Of a stretch of 64,000 bases of DNA, positions 22,860 through 34,696 are shown piece by piece. The stretch's first letter is position 1; each line of letters starts with the position of its first letter. Both the position numbers and the translations under genes were made by a program. The stretch covers positions 1,193,926 through 1,257,925 of the forward strand of contig NW_004454280.1 in the NCBI RefSeq assembly GCF_000283155.1. Reading direction: 5' to 3'. A model generated the notes under the pieces. The model was not told the origin of the DNA and made no database searches. It saw nothing but the letters and a program-made list of their open reading frames with translations. The stretch comes from Ceratotherium simum simum (taxonomy: Eukaryota; Chordata; Mammalia; Perissodactyla; Rhinocerotidae).

Positions 22860-23308
22860 TGTAAGTGGGTAGAACAGTGTCCCTCCAAAAATTCATGTCC
22901 ACTTGGAACCTCAGAACGTGGTCTTGTGTGAATAGGGTCTTTGCAGATGTAATTAGTAAAGGCAAGGTCACACTGGATTAGGGTGGGCCCTGAATCCAGT
23001 GACTGGTGTCACTGTAACAAGAGGAGAGCAAACAGACACGCACAGTGAGAGCCCCGTGAAGACAGAGGCGGAGACGGAGCGATGCAGCTACAAGCCAGGG
23101 ACAGCACGGGTTGCAGATTGTGGGAGCCACCTGCGGCTGGGGAAGGCAAGGAAGGCTCCTCCCCTGCCCCCTTCAGAGGGAGCGCGGCCCTGCCGACACC
23201 TTGGTCTCAGACTTCCAGCTCCCAGAACTGTCAAGAGAATTAATTTCTGTTATCTTAAGCCACTCAGTTTGTGGTGACTTGTCGTGGCAGTGCTAGGACA
23301 CTAACACA
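22860..23308 (+). mobile_element. MLT1-type MaLR LTR, sense
   Basis: AACAGTGTCCCTCCAAAAAT at the start, AATAGGGTCTTTGCAGATGT and GGATTAGGGTGGGCCCTGAA in the middle, and TTAAGCCACTCAGTTTGTGG to CACTAACACA at the end, in sense order of an MLT1A/B-class solitary LTR. Confidence 0.9.
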
Positions 23309-23924
23309 CTGAGGCAGGGTGTCCCGCACTTCTCCAGGGTGTCACTGGCCAGACAAAGGCTGTCCAGCTGCTGTCACTGTGACCCCCAAGGCTGGCGGGC
23401 CCTGGCAGAATTCATGACAGTTAATACCCCATGAGAGGCCGGTGGGAGGGGGCTCATGTGGGCAGGTGCTGCTCCAGAAAGGCTGGGAAGTGCTAGGGTG
23501 GCTTTCTGAGGGAAGGGAGAGGGGCTGGGATGGTGGGTGCCAGAGCACTTGGTTGGGAGGATGGGCTGAGGTCTGGGGGAGGGTTTACTAGTCAGAGAGA
23601 GGAGCTGGAGAAAGACCTTGATTTCCAGGGCAGATGCCAAGAGGAGGTGCACTGTAGGCCTGCAAGGGGCCAGCTTTCCTTGTGGCAACAAAGTCCAGTG
23701 CCCTCTGGGTGGACTGGATGTGAGTCTTAAGGAGAAAGGGGCCAAGCATGTTCAAGGCCAGGCAGTACTCACTTTGCCCTTGTGACCATGACTGTCACCC
23801 CACTGTGGGGCCTCGCTTGGATTCTGCTGCCACCATCATACCCACCCCCCTGAGGACGATGTCCGTCCCACATGGGAACAGAGGCCCGAGCCCATCTATA
23901 TCTCTGAGAGGATGGCGGCCTTAG

Positions 23925-24145
23925 GCTTGCACCGCAGACAGGCCTGGGGTCAAGTCCCAGCCCCAGCGCTCCCCAGCTGCCACAAGTCGTTTAGTCTCTC
24001 CAAGCCTAGGTTTACTTCTCTGTGAAGTGGATTTTGTGGTACCTGTCTCAGGATGTTTGTGAGGATTAAACACGTTAATTCTTTTAGAGGTGCTTAGTGG
24101 ACACACAGTAAAAACTCAAAATTATTAGCTCTTATTATTTAGTGT
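23925..24145 (+). repeat. MIR SINE, sense
   Basis: GGGGTCAAGTCCCAGCCCC (box B area), GTTTACTTCTCTGTGAAGTGG, GAGGATTAAACACGTTAATTC and the tail ACACAGTAAAAACTCAAAAT. Confidence 0.85.
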
Positions 24146-24223
24146 TAGTTTGATAAGTCCCAGTAAATGCAAAGGCAGGACTGAAAGGAATAATTATAGA
24201 AAACATAAACAGCATAAAAATAT

Positions 24224-24266
24224 AGGTTTCAGATCCTGAGCGGCACAGGTTTCAGATCCCGAGCGT
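24224..24266. repeat. Short tandem duplication (23-bp period)
   Basis: AGGTTTCAGATCCTGAGCG and AGGTTTCAGATCCCGAGCG in tandem with one change. Confidence 0.8.
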
Positions 24267-24435
24267 CTGGGCTGGCTCAGCACCCTTGTGGCTCTCCCTG
24301 CCCCGGGCTGGGCATTGGGCTTCTTCCCTGGCGCCCTTCCCGGGGAGCTTCTCGGCCTCTTCAGTCTCCTGTCGCTGGTGGCAGCAACCTGTTCCCTGTA
24401 GTGGGAGCAGGGCTGCAGGTCTTGCTCCTTGTCAG

Positions 24436-24585
24436 GAGCTGGATTGGAATGACCCAGCTCTGAGGTCTCAGTTTTTGGAGGAACTCAGAAATGTCCTTTG
24501 CGATGAACTAGCTGGTATTAATCCATGGGTCCTCAACTTCCCCCAGCTGGCTGGCTCTGCTCTGAAGATGCAAGCTTGGGTGGCA
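24436..24585 (+). mobile_element. Possible fossil of a sushi-class Ty3/Gypsy gag (capsid C-terminal part)
   Basis: Within the 127-codon frame 24286-24669, codons 51-100 read LDWNDPALRSQFLEEL, then six residues later DEL, then a Pro and a Leu/Ala-rich helix-like end (LAGSALKM). The spacing W-N-x2-A-L-x3-F-L-x2-L-x5-D-E-L, followed by P and LA, is that of the gag capsid region of sushi-ichi-like retrotransposons, the source of mammalian RTL genes such as PEG10. The flanking codons do not match, there is no nucleocapsid, protease or polymerase and no LTR in sight, and the frame sits inside an intron. So at best this is a small remnant. A chance match remains possible. Confidence 0.4.
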
Positions 24586-26005
24586 TCCTGTTCTCTCTTG
24601 TGTCTGTTGCTCCCCCTCTGCTCCCTTTCAGAGCAGGAGGGTTTTGAGAAGTTCTGCTGTATGAGGTGAATGGGAGCAAGTCCTAGCCTGGAAGGCTGAT
24701 GGTCCAGAGATTGTGCCTGGGCTATGATTCCATTGCAGCCTAGTCAAGAGGTTGACTGTGCCCCACGAGGAGTAATACTCTGTGATACCATTATGTGTTC
24801 TGCCTGCATTTGAGCCTGGGAGGGGGCCAGGGGACCAAGGAGACTGTTGCATCCTATGTCTACTCCCGGATGCCCCTTGGGATATGATTATTTTTTATTT
24901 CATTTATGTTCAGTTCTATGCACACAGACTTACCATTGTCTTGGGGTCCTAGACACCTTCATTAAAATGGCACATTTCACCTCTTGCAGATCCTTTGCCT
25001 GCAGGTCACCAGCCACCTGATTGCAAATTGCCATTCATATTTTGCCTCCTGGTTTGGGAGGGTTCTGCTTAAGGCCTTCCAACAGCATGTTTATCTATCC
25101 ACTATTTGTAGACCTGCCTCTGCAGAAGAGCATATCAGCTGGGTATTCAGAGAATATTCCTCTTATCAGCTCTACAGTCGGTCTGTCTTCCTCATGACCA
25201 CAGATTCACATATATCAAAACTCATCATACCCCTTTCCAGAGCAACCGTAGATTCTACTCTCTCTTTCCTTTGAGCACCAACATCTCCACCACCAGCAAT
25301 ATCCAGGTGAAAATCAGGTTGCCTGTGAGGACATCCAGTACATGTCCAGTAGGCCAAGGGGCAGCCAGAAGGAACACCATGAAACACGAGGCCCCCTGGA
25401 AGACCATCTGTGGGAGGACACCGTCAGGCTCTCCCGCTGGGACACGTTACCTCCCTGTGCAGGAGGCGGGCTCTCTGGGGCCCGGCGTCAGACGTCATCA
25501 GCCTGTTGACTTTTCCCCCTTAGGCTTTGTGCCTCTTAGGCTGTAGTCCCCTCGTGGCTCTCTTGGGGCAGAACCCGACCACACGCGGCCCCTCTTGTTT
25601 CCTGGTGGGTCTGGAAACCCACTGTGTCCACCAGCTGCCATTTCTTCTGCCGTTTGACTCCCTGTACTGAGGCCTTGTCTGTTGAGTCAGCCCTGCCGTC
25701 TGCCAGCTGCCGTGCAGATCCACCTTGGCTGACATGCTGAGGGGCTGCCTCCTACCTGGTACCCTGGAAGCTGACCACGGGAGTAGGATTAAGGAACTGG
25801 AGTTTGTCCTACAGGAAGTGCTGGATGTCCAGTAGTGTTATGGCCAACCCACTTGCTAGCCTACTGGGAGGAGGACTGAGTGACTGGTCTTGGGACCTAC
25901 CTTCCACTTCAAAATTCCCTTGGAGGGCTTAAAGCTTTCCAACGAGACCTGGGGAGACCTGTCCCTTACACTCACCAGATAGAATGAGAGGTTGGTGGTG
26001 AACCC
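24586..26005 (+). other. Unclassified intron stretch
   Basis: Sequence of mixed composition with frames at 24984-25274 and 25271-25546 that match nothing I know. It could be an old unrecognised element next to the gag-like fragment; I see no terminal repeats. Confidence 0.4.
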
Positions 26006-26359
26006 TGTCTTGTTCCATTTGGGCTGCTGTAACAAAAATACCATAGATGGGAGGGCTTATAAACAACAGAAATTTATGTCTCACAATTCTGGAAGCTGGG
26101 AAGTCCAAGATCAAGGCACCAGCAGATTCAATCTGGTAAGGGCCTGCTTCCTGGTTGATAGACAGCCGTCTTCTCAATGTCCTCACATAGTGAGGGAGCT
26201 CTCTGGAGCCTCTTTTATAAGGACACTAATCCCATTCATGAGGGCTCCACCCTCATGATCTAATCACCTCCCAAAGGCCCCACCTCCTAACACCGTCACA
26301 TTGGGGATTAAGTTTCAACATATAAATTTTAGGGGGATGCAAACATTCAGTCGTTAGCA
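26006..26359 (-). mobile_element. MaLR LTR (MST/MLT1 type), antisense
   Basis: Starts TGTCTTGTTCCATTTGGGCT, then TAACAAAAATACCATAGATG, GGAAGTCCAAGATCAAGGCA, ACACTAATCCCATTCATGAG and ends TTTCAACATATAAATTTTAG with GGGGATGCAAACATTC: an inverted solitary LTR of the same class as 9486-9837. Confidence 0.92.
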
Positions 26360-28910
26360 GGCCCCTCAGGGGCTTTCTTTTGCCCAAGGCTGGTGCACAG
26401 GTGCGCTGGAAAGGATCCTTTTCTTTTCATCCAGACTCTGGGGCATCACTCTAGATTCTGCCTCAAGAACCTACTCATTCGTACTTTCCAGATGCAGGAT
26501 CCACTTCCTGGTCTCCATTGCGCTATTGGCCATGATGGCCTTCCCTCTCTTCCTGGGTCTACCCCTACCTGTGTCTCGATTTTGACTCAGGCTTTTCTTT
26601 CCTTTGTACCTTACACTCCTGTGTCCTGTCCCCCATCCCTTGAACCTCAGCCTTGGCAGAGTCCTGCAGGATATGTGTGCGAGTCAGTGGAAGCAGTGAG
26701 GCATGTTACATGGCCCCAGCATCTGCTTGTTCTAAGATAAATGTGTTCGAATGCTTGATGAGCTAAGAGTCCTCTGACTCCTTGCCTGGTGTTATGTCCT
26801 CACATAGGAGTTTTCCTTCTTCTGCCACATGGGATGGTCTACCTGCAACTTTATCTTCTCCTGGGATGAAGCTGGAGGCTCCAGGGTTCTGATGTTTCAC
26901 TGATTTGTAGTGGAGGTTTCCAGAGGGCCAGTGACTAATCTGGGGGGACCCAGTGATCATCTGCTCTTCCTGAGAGGTTTGCTCTGTCCCCTCTGATTTC
27001 CATCCACCCACTCCTCACGGGAGGCACTGGTGGAAGCTGACCCCTTTGGAGAGTGCAGCTCCGTGTAATCAGCGCTGGGGCACGCACTGCCCACACAGGA
27101 GGGGCGTGGCTCCTGGCCCTCTGATGTCAAAGGGACGCCTGAAGTTGTCCCTTGTTTTGGAGTTGGAGGGTAGAAACTAGGAGGACCTGCCGAAGATTCA
27201 GGGCTTAGGGGGGGCCTGTCACTGGGAGGAATGAGGACTTTTTACCTGAGGGGCTGTGGGGCCTTGCATGCGTCTCTCAGGGTGGCAGGGCCTTCACAGG
27301 GGCGTGCATGTGGGGACGCGTGTGGGCGAGCAGCCTGCTTGCAGGTGAGACAGATGGGCTGTGTTCTTTCCTCCCCAAGTGCTGCATCCTGTGCACTTCA
27401 CCTTAAGCTGACGGGCTGGAACCCCCCAGTTTATAGATTTTATTTTTTATAAAACCCTTTTGTAAAACACTAACCTCAGTGAAGCAGAAAGAAGGAAGAA
27501 AAAGAAAAAAAGCTGAGTTCAGCAGCTGCAGTTTGCTGTATTTTTCATCTTGCATCAGCAAGTTGGGACCACAAATAATCTGGTCTTATATGCTTCAGCG
27601 ATGCTGCCGCTTAAGACTTCGCTCTCCTCCTAAGGCAGTATATTCCTGGGAGCCAGCATCACTCCCCTTCCCCAGCCTGCTGGCTCAGGTGGGGGGGAGG
27701 TGGGTGGCCAGGCAGGGGGTCCACACGGGAGGAGGAGCTCAGAGAGGAGCACTGGCCAGCCATGGAGTGGGTAATTAATTTCTGAATGGTTTTTGGAATC
27801 AGCTAAACATTTCCTTTTAACCAGTTTCCCTAGCCTACATCCTTTGTTAGTTCAGGAAAAATGTCATTTATAATGAATGTTGCCTTGATAAATTGTTCCC
27901 GAGAAGCACAGTGTTCTCATTAGTCTGTATAATAAGACTCCTAGTGGTGGCATAGCTGTGCAGATATTTGCCTGATAGGAAAAATATTTGTCTATGTGCT
28001 TGCTCTAGAAGGCCTGGGATGGAGGCTGGTCCCCTGCAGCCTCAGTGGCTCTGAGGGTGTGTTCCTCTAGGACTCGTTAGAGCAGACTCCAACCACGCCT
28101 GGTCCTTCGTGCGTCCTGCTGGGTTGGGGCTGCGGTGTGCGGGTCCTCACTCATTCTGCCACACCAGCCTCCTGCCCCTGCTCTGGCTGTCTGCACTGGG
28201 AGCTGGTCTGTTGAGTCAGCTGAAGAAGAGAATTTTCGTGCAATAGTCCTGTTTTAGTCTCTTTTTTTGTTATTCCTAGGGAGAAAGAGCATAAACATGT
28301 ATGCAGCGAATTCTCTTTTTCGGGAGTACTTTTGCATATGTGGTTTCACTCCAAGCACTCTTCTGTGTAGGTATCAGAGTCACTCAGGCACCGAGAGGGA
28401 CAGTAGTGTTTCCAGGATTTATGGCTTGTAAGCAGTGGGCGTTCTGACCCAAATACTCTGCCCTGTCACTGATTCCCTTTGCCCTTCTACTGTTTGAGAA
28501 TGGACAGTTTCCCCAGCCTTTCTCCACAGACACCCATTGGATTTTCTTCTGTAGGTCCCCAGGGCACTTTCTCATGTTAAGAGTGGTGCTTAAGGATGTG
28601 TGTTAATTCTTGCAGGCCACTGGGGCCTCCCTTAGCAAATGGCTATTACCAGAGATATCAAAGATACTTTTCCAAATTCCTAACAACCACCAGACAGGAT
28701 CTGAGGAGTGGAGGAAGACAGGCTTATCAAAGGGCATTTTGGGGGGCTGAGCTATCTTGGTGACCAAGTTAATGCAACATTGGTGCATTTTGCTGTGCTG
28801 CCAGCTGGAAATCTGCTTGTAATTTTATTTTTCAAGAGGATGTGTTAGGAGAGTTTTTGGCTTTCCTCCTGCTTAGAGGAAAGTCTTCCATGCCTCCAGA
28901 TATAGTCCCC
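26360..28910 (+). other. Intron stretch, mostly unique
   Basis: No gene seen. The block 27770-28010 is AT-rich and unique (see finding). A weak inverted MIR-like piece lies near 28330-28480. Confidence 0.5.
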
Positions 28911-29145
28911 ATCTACTCATCCACCCATCCACTCATCCACCCATCCACCCATCTACCCATCTATTCATCTATCCACCCACCTATCCATCCACCCACCCGT
29001 CCATCCATCCACTCATCCATCCATCCATCCATCCATCCATCCACCCATCCACCCATCCACCCATCCACCTACTCACCCACCCACCCAGCCACCCATCCAT
29101 CCATCCATTCTTTCCTCCATCCTTTCTTTCCTCCTTCCGTCCAAT
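28911..29145. repeat. (ATCC)n tetranucleotide array
   Basis: About 200 bp of CATC/CCAT units with interruptions, then TTTCCTCC-type degenerate repeats. The open frame through it (28842-29165) is a by-product of the repeat. Confidence 0.95.
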
Positions 29146-29500
29146 GGCTTTTGAGTCCCTGTTAGGTGTGAGGCACTACTCTGGACATTGAAGATTCAAA
29201 CATGAATAAAATGGTTTCTGTTCTGAGAGAACTTATAGTTTAATGGGAGAAACATAAAAAATATAAATTACGGTTGGTGGTGCAGGCATAATAATTGGAG
29301 TTTGTGAAACATGTTCAGAGTTGGTGCAAGGCATTCACAGAAAGTTTTCTGGAAGAGCTGGCACTGGAACTGGGTTGGGAAGAGTGAACTAGAAGAGGTT
29401 TTGTGGAGGACGAGGTTGGGGGAAGGCATTCCTGGCAGGAGCAGCACCACAAGATAAGGATGTAGATGTCATGGTTGGAGAACATGTGCTATTCAATATT
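29146..29500 (-). mobile_element. L2 LINE 3' fragment, antisense
   Basis: GTTAGGTGTGAGGCACTACTC, GTTCTGAGAGAACTTATAGTT, then TTTTCTGGAAGAGCTGGCAC and GGCATTCCTGGCAGGAGCAG, in inverted L2 order. The ATCC array directly precedes its 3' end, where L2 tails often seed simple repeats. Confidence 0.75.
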
Positions 29501-29689
29501 GCTACAGGGGTTTGAGGTGGGCAGAAGGGAGGAGGAGGAGTGTGAGGAGAGATGAGATGATAGAGATCAGCAGGGTCCCAATGGTGGGTGGGGGTCAGGG
29601 TGGAAAGTGATGGGCTGTCAAAGCCCAGGGAGTTCTCCTGTGGGGGCGTTAGTGGGGATGTAGTCACCAGAGTCAGAATGGGCCCCTCA

Positions 29690-29910
29690 AAAATCCAAGG
29701 CCAGCATGCAGACACCGTCCTAGGTGCTGTATGGGGATCTTGGTTACTCTTGCCAGAAACGACTAGACCTTTTTCTGGATGAGGATGCTCACAGACCGGT
29801 GAGTAACTTGCACAAGGTTGTACCCCTTGTAATTGGCAGAGCTGGGATTTGAACCCAGGGGGTTTGGTGCCTGGGATTTTGCTCTTGGTCACTGTGCCTC
29901 TCCCGTTGGT
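29690..29910 (-). repeat. MIR SINE, antisense
   Basis: GGATGAGGATGCTCACAGAC, GAGTAACTTGCACAAGGTTG, GGCAGAGCTGGGATTTGAAC and CCAGGGGGTTTGG are inverted MIR with box B preserved. Confidence 0.8.
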
Positions 29911-31239
29911 CTTCAGTTTAGGCTATGCATCCACCTCTGGACTTTGGTTCTCCATATGTTACATTTCAGGAAATGTAATTTGATGTAAGAACGTATCTGA
30001 ATCTGTGTAACAAAATGCCGTAGAAAAATAGGGTTTGGATGGATTGCGAAGGCCGAGAAACACATTCTGTGGAGGTTGAAGGGAGGGGAAAGGCTGGGAA
30101 TAGCAAAGGTGGGGAGGGATCCAGGTATCGGGATCAGTACTGGGAATGGGGAGAGTACAGGTCGGAACTGCTCCAGCTGAGAACAGAAGAACGAAGCAGT
30201 GAAAGCTTCGGTGTCAGCGTCTCAGGACTAGTTACTGGGCTTAGGAAGACAGTCTGAGAGGCCAACCGCTGGCAGCTGGGACCTTGCCTGTTCCTTGGCC
30301 GCCATAGGATCACCTGCCACCCCTTACTCGAGGGAGATGGACTGAAGCTTTTTGCTTTAGGGCAGGAGGGAGGGTGGCGGTGGAGAGGGAGAGATGGAAG
30401 AAACCTAACCTCATACCCCCAGCAAGAACCATATCAGCATTCAGAGAAAGTTGAAAGAAATCTTTCAGCTGGCTGGCTACCTAGCTCAAGGCTAACCACA
30501 CTCTTAACACAATAATAAGTCAATCCTCACTGAATAATTAAATAGAGAGCCTTCATAAGTATTGACTTAATGTGACAGCAAGTCTATAGTGACTCGGGGT
30601 TTGCTTATGTAAACACAATCTCTTGTTCAGCTTACTTAGCAGTTCAATGAAATAGAACAGTCCTTCAATTAAAATCAAATGATGCATATGTTTAATTCTT
30701 TTCTCCTCTTACTGGGTAATAATAGATTTGGAACATAGGTGAAGGGATTGGGGAAAAATGGAGAAGAAGATATCTGCTCATTTGCCTGTGTTTTCAGAGG
30801 ACATGAAGGAGAATAACCAATGGCGGTCTCTAGAAGAAGGAAGTGGTCTGGGTTCCCATCTCTGGGCCTGGGTGGGAGATCCTTGTGGGCTCTGGTTGGC
30901 TTCTGCCCCATCCAGACTCCCCTGATCCTCTCAGGCTTGGGTAGGCCACTGTGGTTGGTGTGTTGGGCCCTCTATCATGGCCTTGGTCTGATTGATTGCT
31001 TTTGGTCAGCTGCGGTCCGGGGGCTCCGACCACAGCCCTCTCCAGGTCATTTCCTATGGACACCCTCATGGCTGGGAGGGTTCCAGACTGGATGGAAAAG
31101 GGGGGCACCCCACTGGTTCCCTGGGATGACACCAGAGTGCAGTAAACCTCCCGGGATTCTGTGGCTGCAGAATGTGGGGAGGGGAGCAGTGGGCTGGGAG
31201 AGAGATGGCTGGGCAGGGACGGGGCGGCACGGTAGAAGG
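29911..31239 (+). other. Unique intron stretch with an AT-rich island
   Basis: No repeat recognised. The AT-rich segment 30420-30700 is a candidate conserved element (see finding). Overlapping 150-codon frames on both strands at 30820-31305 look like chance. Confidence 0.5.
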
Positions 31240-31450
31240 GAAACCCACTGGCTTTGGAGCCAAGATTTGAAGCTAAATCTTCTGGCCTCACTGCTGTGGT
31301 ATTAAGCGAGTTAATTAACCTACTGAGGCCTCTGTTTCCTTATCTGTAAAACAGGGGGAATCATGCTGACTTCAGAGAGCTGTTGTCAGAGTGCAGTGTG
31401 GTGGCAGTGGTTGAGGCGCTTTGTGTGACACTGTGCACGTGCGGGGTGCT
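31240..31450 (+). repeat. MIR SINE, sense
   Basis: ACTGGCTTTGGAGCCAAGAT, GGCCTCTGTTTCCTTATCTG and TAAAACAGGGGGAATCATGC are MIR in sense. Confidence 0.75.
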
Positions 31451-31569
31451 TGTAATAGATCAGAGACACTATGTCCCTTCAGCCTGAAGGGAAAGAGCTC
31501 CTGCCTTCCGCATGGTGTTCCATGCGCAGGAGTGGCTGGCGGAGTCCCCTAATCTCAGTGAGAGCGGCA

Positions 31570-31800
31570 GTAAGCATGGATGGGGCACCCGCCAGGTGCA
31601 GGCAGTATCCAAGCACTTATGCACATGTGCCCCTTTGATGTGTCGGTCGATCCTCACCACGACCATGTGAGGGAATTACTATCGTTATCTCCATTTGGAA
31701 GATGAGGAAATGGAGGCCTGGAGAGGTTTAATGACCTACTCAAGGTCACACAGCTAGTGAGTAGCTGAGCCAAGGTTCCAGCCCAGTCAGCATGATGTCA
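31570..31800 (-). repeat. MIR SINE, antisense
   Basis: CCGCCAGGTGCAGGCAGTAT, CTATCGTTATCTCCATTTGG, AGATGAGGAAATGGAGGCCT and CTCAAGGTCACACAGCTAGT: nearly complete inverted MIR facing the one above. Confidence 0.88.
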
Positions 31801-32734
31801 GAAAGTGGACCTCACAGCTGGGCGAGCTTCTGTGGAGGGCTAGGGTGGAGGGGCTGGGTTCTTGCGGAATTCAGGTCCTCCTGTGGGAGGAGATCAAATG
31901 TTTCCATGTGAGCAACCTGCCCTGGGGTCTTGGTCGTGTCCAGGAGGGTTCTGTCCACATTTCTCAGCACGGCACCTGGCTCTGTCTCCAGCCCACAGGC
32001 TCCTAGGAGTCGGAGCTGCGTGGAGTGTGGAGCCAGTTCTCTGAGATGATGGCTCTTCTCTCACTGCCTCTTTGTCTTGGGACAGAGCGTCACTTGAGTT
32101 CACTGATGCTTCTGTAACCAATAACATTTTCTCTAACCGAAGGCTTAGAAAAATCATTGTTTATAATGGCTCAGGATTCCTGAAGCCTTTTCAGTTAAAC
32201 TTAAAGAAATAATTATAATCTTAAAGCAACTTTATTAAAAGAGAACATAATGAACAGTGTATTCTATTAGTATCTTTTGAAATTTACTTCTGGATCTCAT
32301 CAGTCCATACATTTACCATATTTCCCTGTTTTAACCAGGATGCGTTAACTATATAGTCTTCAGCTTTTTATTCCTTAACATGATTTCACATTTGAATTTT
32401 CATATATCGGCACAATCTACGTCCTTGTTGTTTTAAATAGCGATGTAGCTTTCTGTGGCTTGTCCATCTGAGCCATAGCTCTCTAGTTATGCTGGGGAAA
32501 GAATCCAAGGCTAGGTCAGTCTTCCTTCATGAATTTGACTATCATCCGTTTTCCAGGTTGCTCTCACTGAAGCGCTGCTGCAATGCTGGCGCTTTCGCGT
32601 GGTGTAGACAGACTCTTTGTGGGTTTCATTTTTGGTCTGTGTCCTTTTCTGTGTGTGCCTTTTCCAGTTGCTTTGAACTTGGACAAGAAGATCATATAAG
32701 ATCAGAGAGCGAAGCTAAATAGCAGTCAAGAATT
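31801..32734 (+). other. Intron stretch with A/T-rich LINE-like part
   Basis: 32150-32480 is A/T-rich. TTCTGTGGCTTGTCCATCTG and surroundings hint at a diverged LINE; not assigned. No gene seen. Confidence 0.4.
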
Positions 32735-33230
32735 CTTCTGTTTTAAGTGACAGAGACCCAACTTAAGCTAGCTTAAGAAAAATAAAAAAGTAATTTATTG
32801 GCTTACAATGAAATATAGAAAGGGCAGGAGTGTATCCAGGACTCAAACACAAATAGGCCTCTCTCTGTCTCCCTGTCTCTTGTTTCTGTTCTCTCCACAG
32901 GGTAGCTGCATGTTTATTCTTAGTGTGACCATGAGGCCAGAACTATGGTCCCAATTTATCTGGCTTACATCGTGCTGATTCCTTGCCTGCTCCATTAGGA
33001 AAACGTCAGGGAAGGCCCCTGTTTTGCTGGTTTGTATTACATCCTTATCCCTAGAGCAGTGAGTGTGCCAGAAAGAGAGTTTTACGGTTGGCCCAGCGTG
33101 GGTTATGTGTCTACCTGTGGCCCAGGAGGGTGGAGTGTCATGGTTGACAGCCTTTTTTAGAACTGCCTGGCCAGAGGAGGAAGTTCCCCTCCTCCAGTCC
33201 ACCCTCAAGGGAGCAGCTATTTTGGGCAGA
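32735..33230. repeat. Unassigned mammal-wide interspersed repeat (candidate)
   Basis: The start (TTTTAAGTGACAGAGACCCA, ACTTAAGCTAGCTTAAG, TAATTTATTGGCTTAC) and later TCTGGCTTACATCG look like a repeat family I have met in other mammalian introns but cannot name with confidence. Confidence 0.4.
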
Positions 33231-33744
33231 AGGAATAAATATCCACCATACACTTAAAGAATAAACAGGAGGGAGGGAAGCCAGGTTGGTTCTTGAGTTC
33301 ATGAAACAAGTGGTGGCAGTCTCCTGGAGGAGGCAGGAAAGGACGGAGGATCAGGCTGTCCACAGTGAGTCCTGGAGGTGTCAGAAAGCAGCCATGTGGG
33401 TGAAATCTGTTTTCCCCTTTCTCGGTGTCACATAACATTGAACCCAGTTAACCAAGCCCTGCCCTGCTGGAGGGGACCTCAGAAAGCCATTCCAGAGGCA
33501 CTTGGGTCTATTAAAGCCATTTTCTCTGCATTCCCATAAATTGTCTATGAAGCCCATCATGAGTAATTTGCACTTCTTGGGAGCCCTTTTTCCCCTCCAT
33601 GAAATATTCAAGTGCCATGTTCATTTGCATGAGGCAATGCTGGTGGCTGCCTCTGGAAGCATCATTGTTCACAGTGGTGGGTCATGGCAGCAGACCCGGA
33701 GAAAAGACCCTGTCCTCGTTGGTGGGTGCCTGGCCCTGGTGTGC

Positions 33745-33895
33745 TGGCTGTGGGATGTGTAACTGTGCGACCTACCTCTTGGAGCTGCTGTGTCCTCACT
33801 GTGAAATATGTTACTTTGTGGGATTGTTAAGAAAGTTAAATGAGATAACTATGCCTGGCACGTAGTAGGTCCTCAATAAATATCAGCTCCCTTTC
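33745..33895 (+). repeat. MIR SINE 3' part, sense
   Basis: TTAAGAAAGTTAAATGAGAT, then GCCTGGCACGTAGTAGGTCC and TCAATAAATATCAGC are the MIR/LINE-like tail. Confidence 0.8.
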
Positions 33896-34404
33896 CTCCT
33901 CCACTTCATCCAGTAGGAACCCATTGGTTTCCATGGAAGTGGCATAACAGGTATATCCTGATAAATGGGAACTTTGAGAAGTTGATGAGAACTTCAGAGC
34001 AAAAGCCGTGTGTTGGCAGCACTGGAAAGCTTTGGGGTTGTGGGGGAGCCTTTCACCCAGCATTATTCTAGGCTAGACAGATTTGAGAAAGTGTATGTGT
34101 TTTGGAAGGTGTTTACGGTCTGGACCAAGGGAGTGTCTTGTTGGTGCCTGGACTTTCTCTTGGTTAAGACCAAAGAACAGAACTGAGGGGTGTGTATCCA
34201 AGTGTAGCTGTGTCGATGTGGGGATAAGGGTGTGTGTGTGTGAGTGTATGTACAAACACGTGCACTCTGCCATGTAACCATGAGCCTTCTTGGGCTGCTG
34301 CCAGAAGCATTACTTTCCTCCATGGGTGGGGTGTAAAGTGGGGATGTTTAAAGCTGAGACCAGGGAGTGGGGTCTGAAGGGTGTACAGATGGCCATATCC
34401 CCAG
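33896..34404 (+). other. Unique intron stretch
   Basis: No feature apart from a short TG run at about 34228-34243. Confidence 0.5.
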
Positions 34405-34580
34405 ACTTCAGCCTGCCTCAGAACCGCCTGGCGGGCTGTTCAGGCAAGACTGCTGGTCCTGACCCAGGAATTTCAGAGCTCGTATGTCTGGGGTGGTGCC
34501 TGGAGGATTTCCATTTCTGCAAGTGCCCAGGTAATGTCGATGCTGCTGGCTGGTGGACCGCACTTTGAGAACCACTGACC
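34405..34580 (+). mobile_element. MER5A-like hAT DNA transposon fossil
   Basis: CTTCAGCCTGCCTCAGAACC, GACTGCTGGTCCTGACCCAG, GGATTTCCATTTCTGCAAGTG and the terminal CACTTTGAGAACCACTG, the well-known MER5 end. Confidence 0.85.
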
Positions 34581-34696
34581 TGTAGGAAGTCCACCTTCCC
34601 CTCCCCGGTCTGGATGATTTCTGCTTGTGTGGGTTGATCTTTGCACGTCCAGCCTTGCCACTTTTTCCCTTTGCAGGAGCACATCTGCCTGTCATG

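Noticed and set aside
28842..29165. Frame with repeated Pro/Ser/Ile/His units
   Set aside because: Pure product of the ATCC tetranucleotide array.
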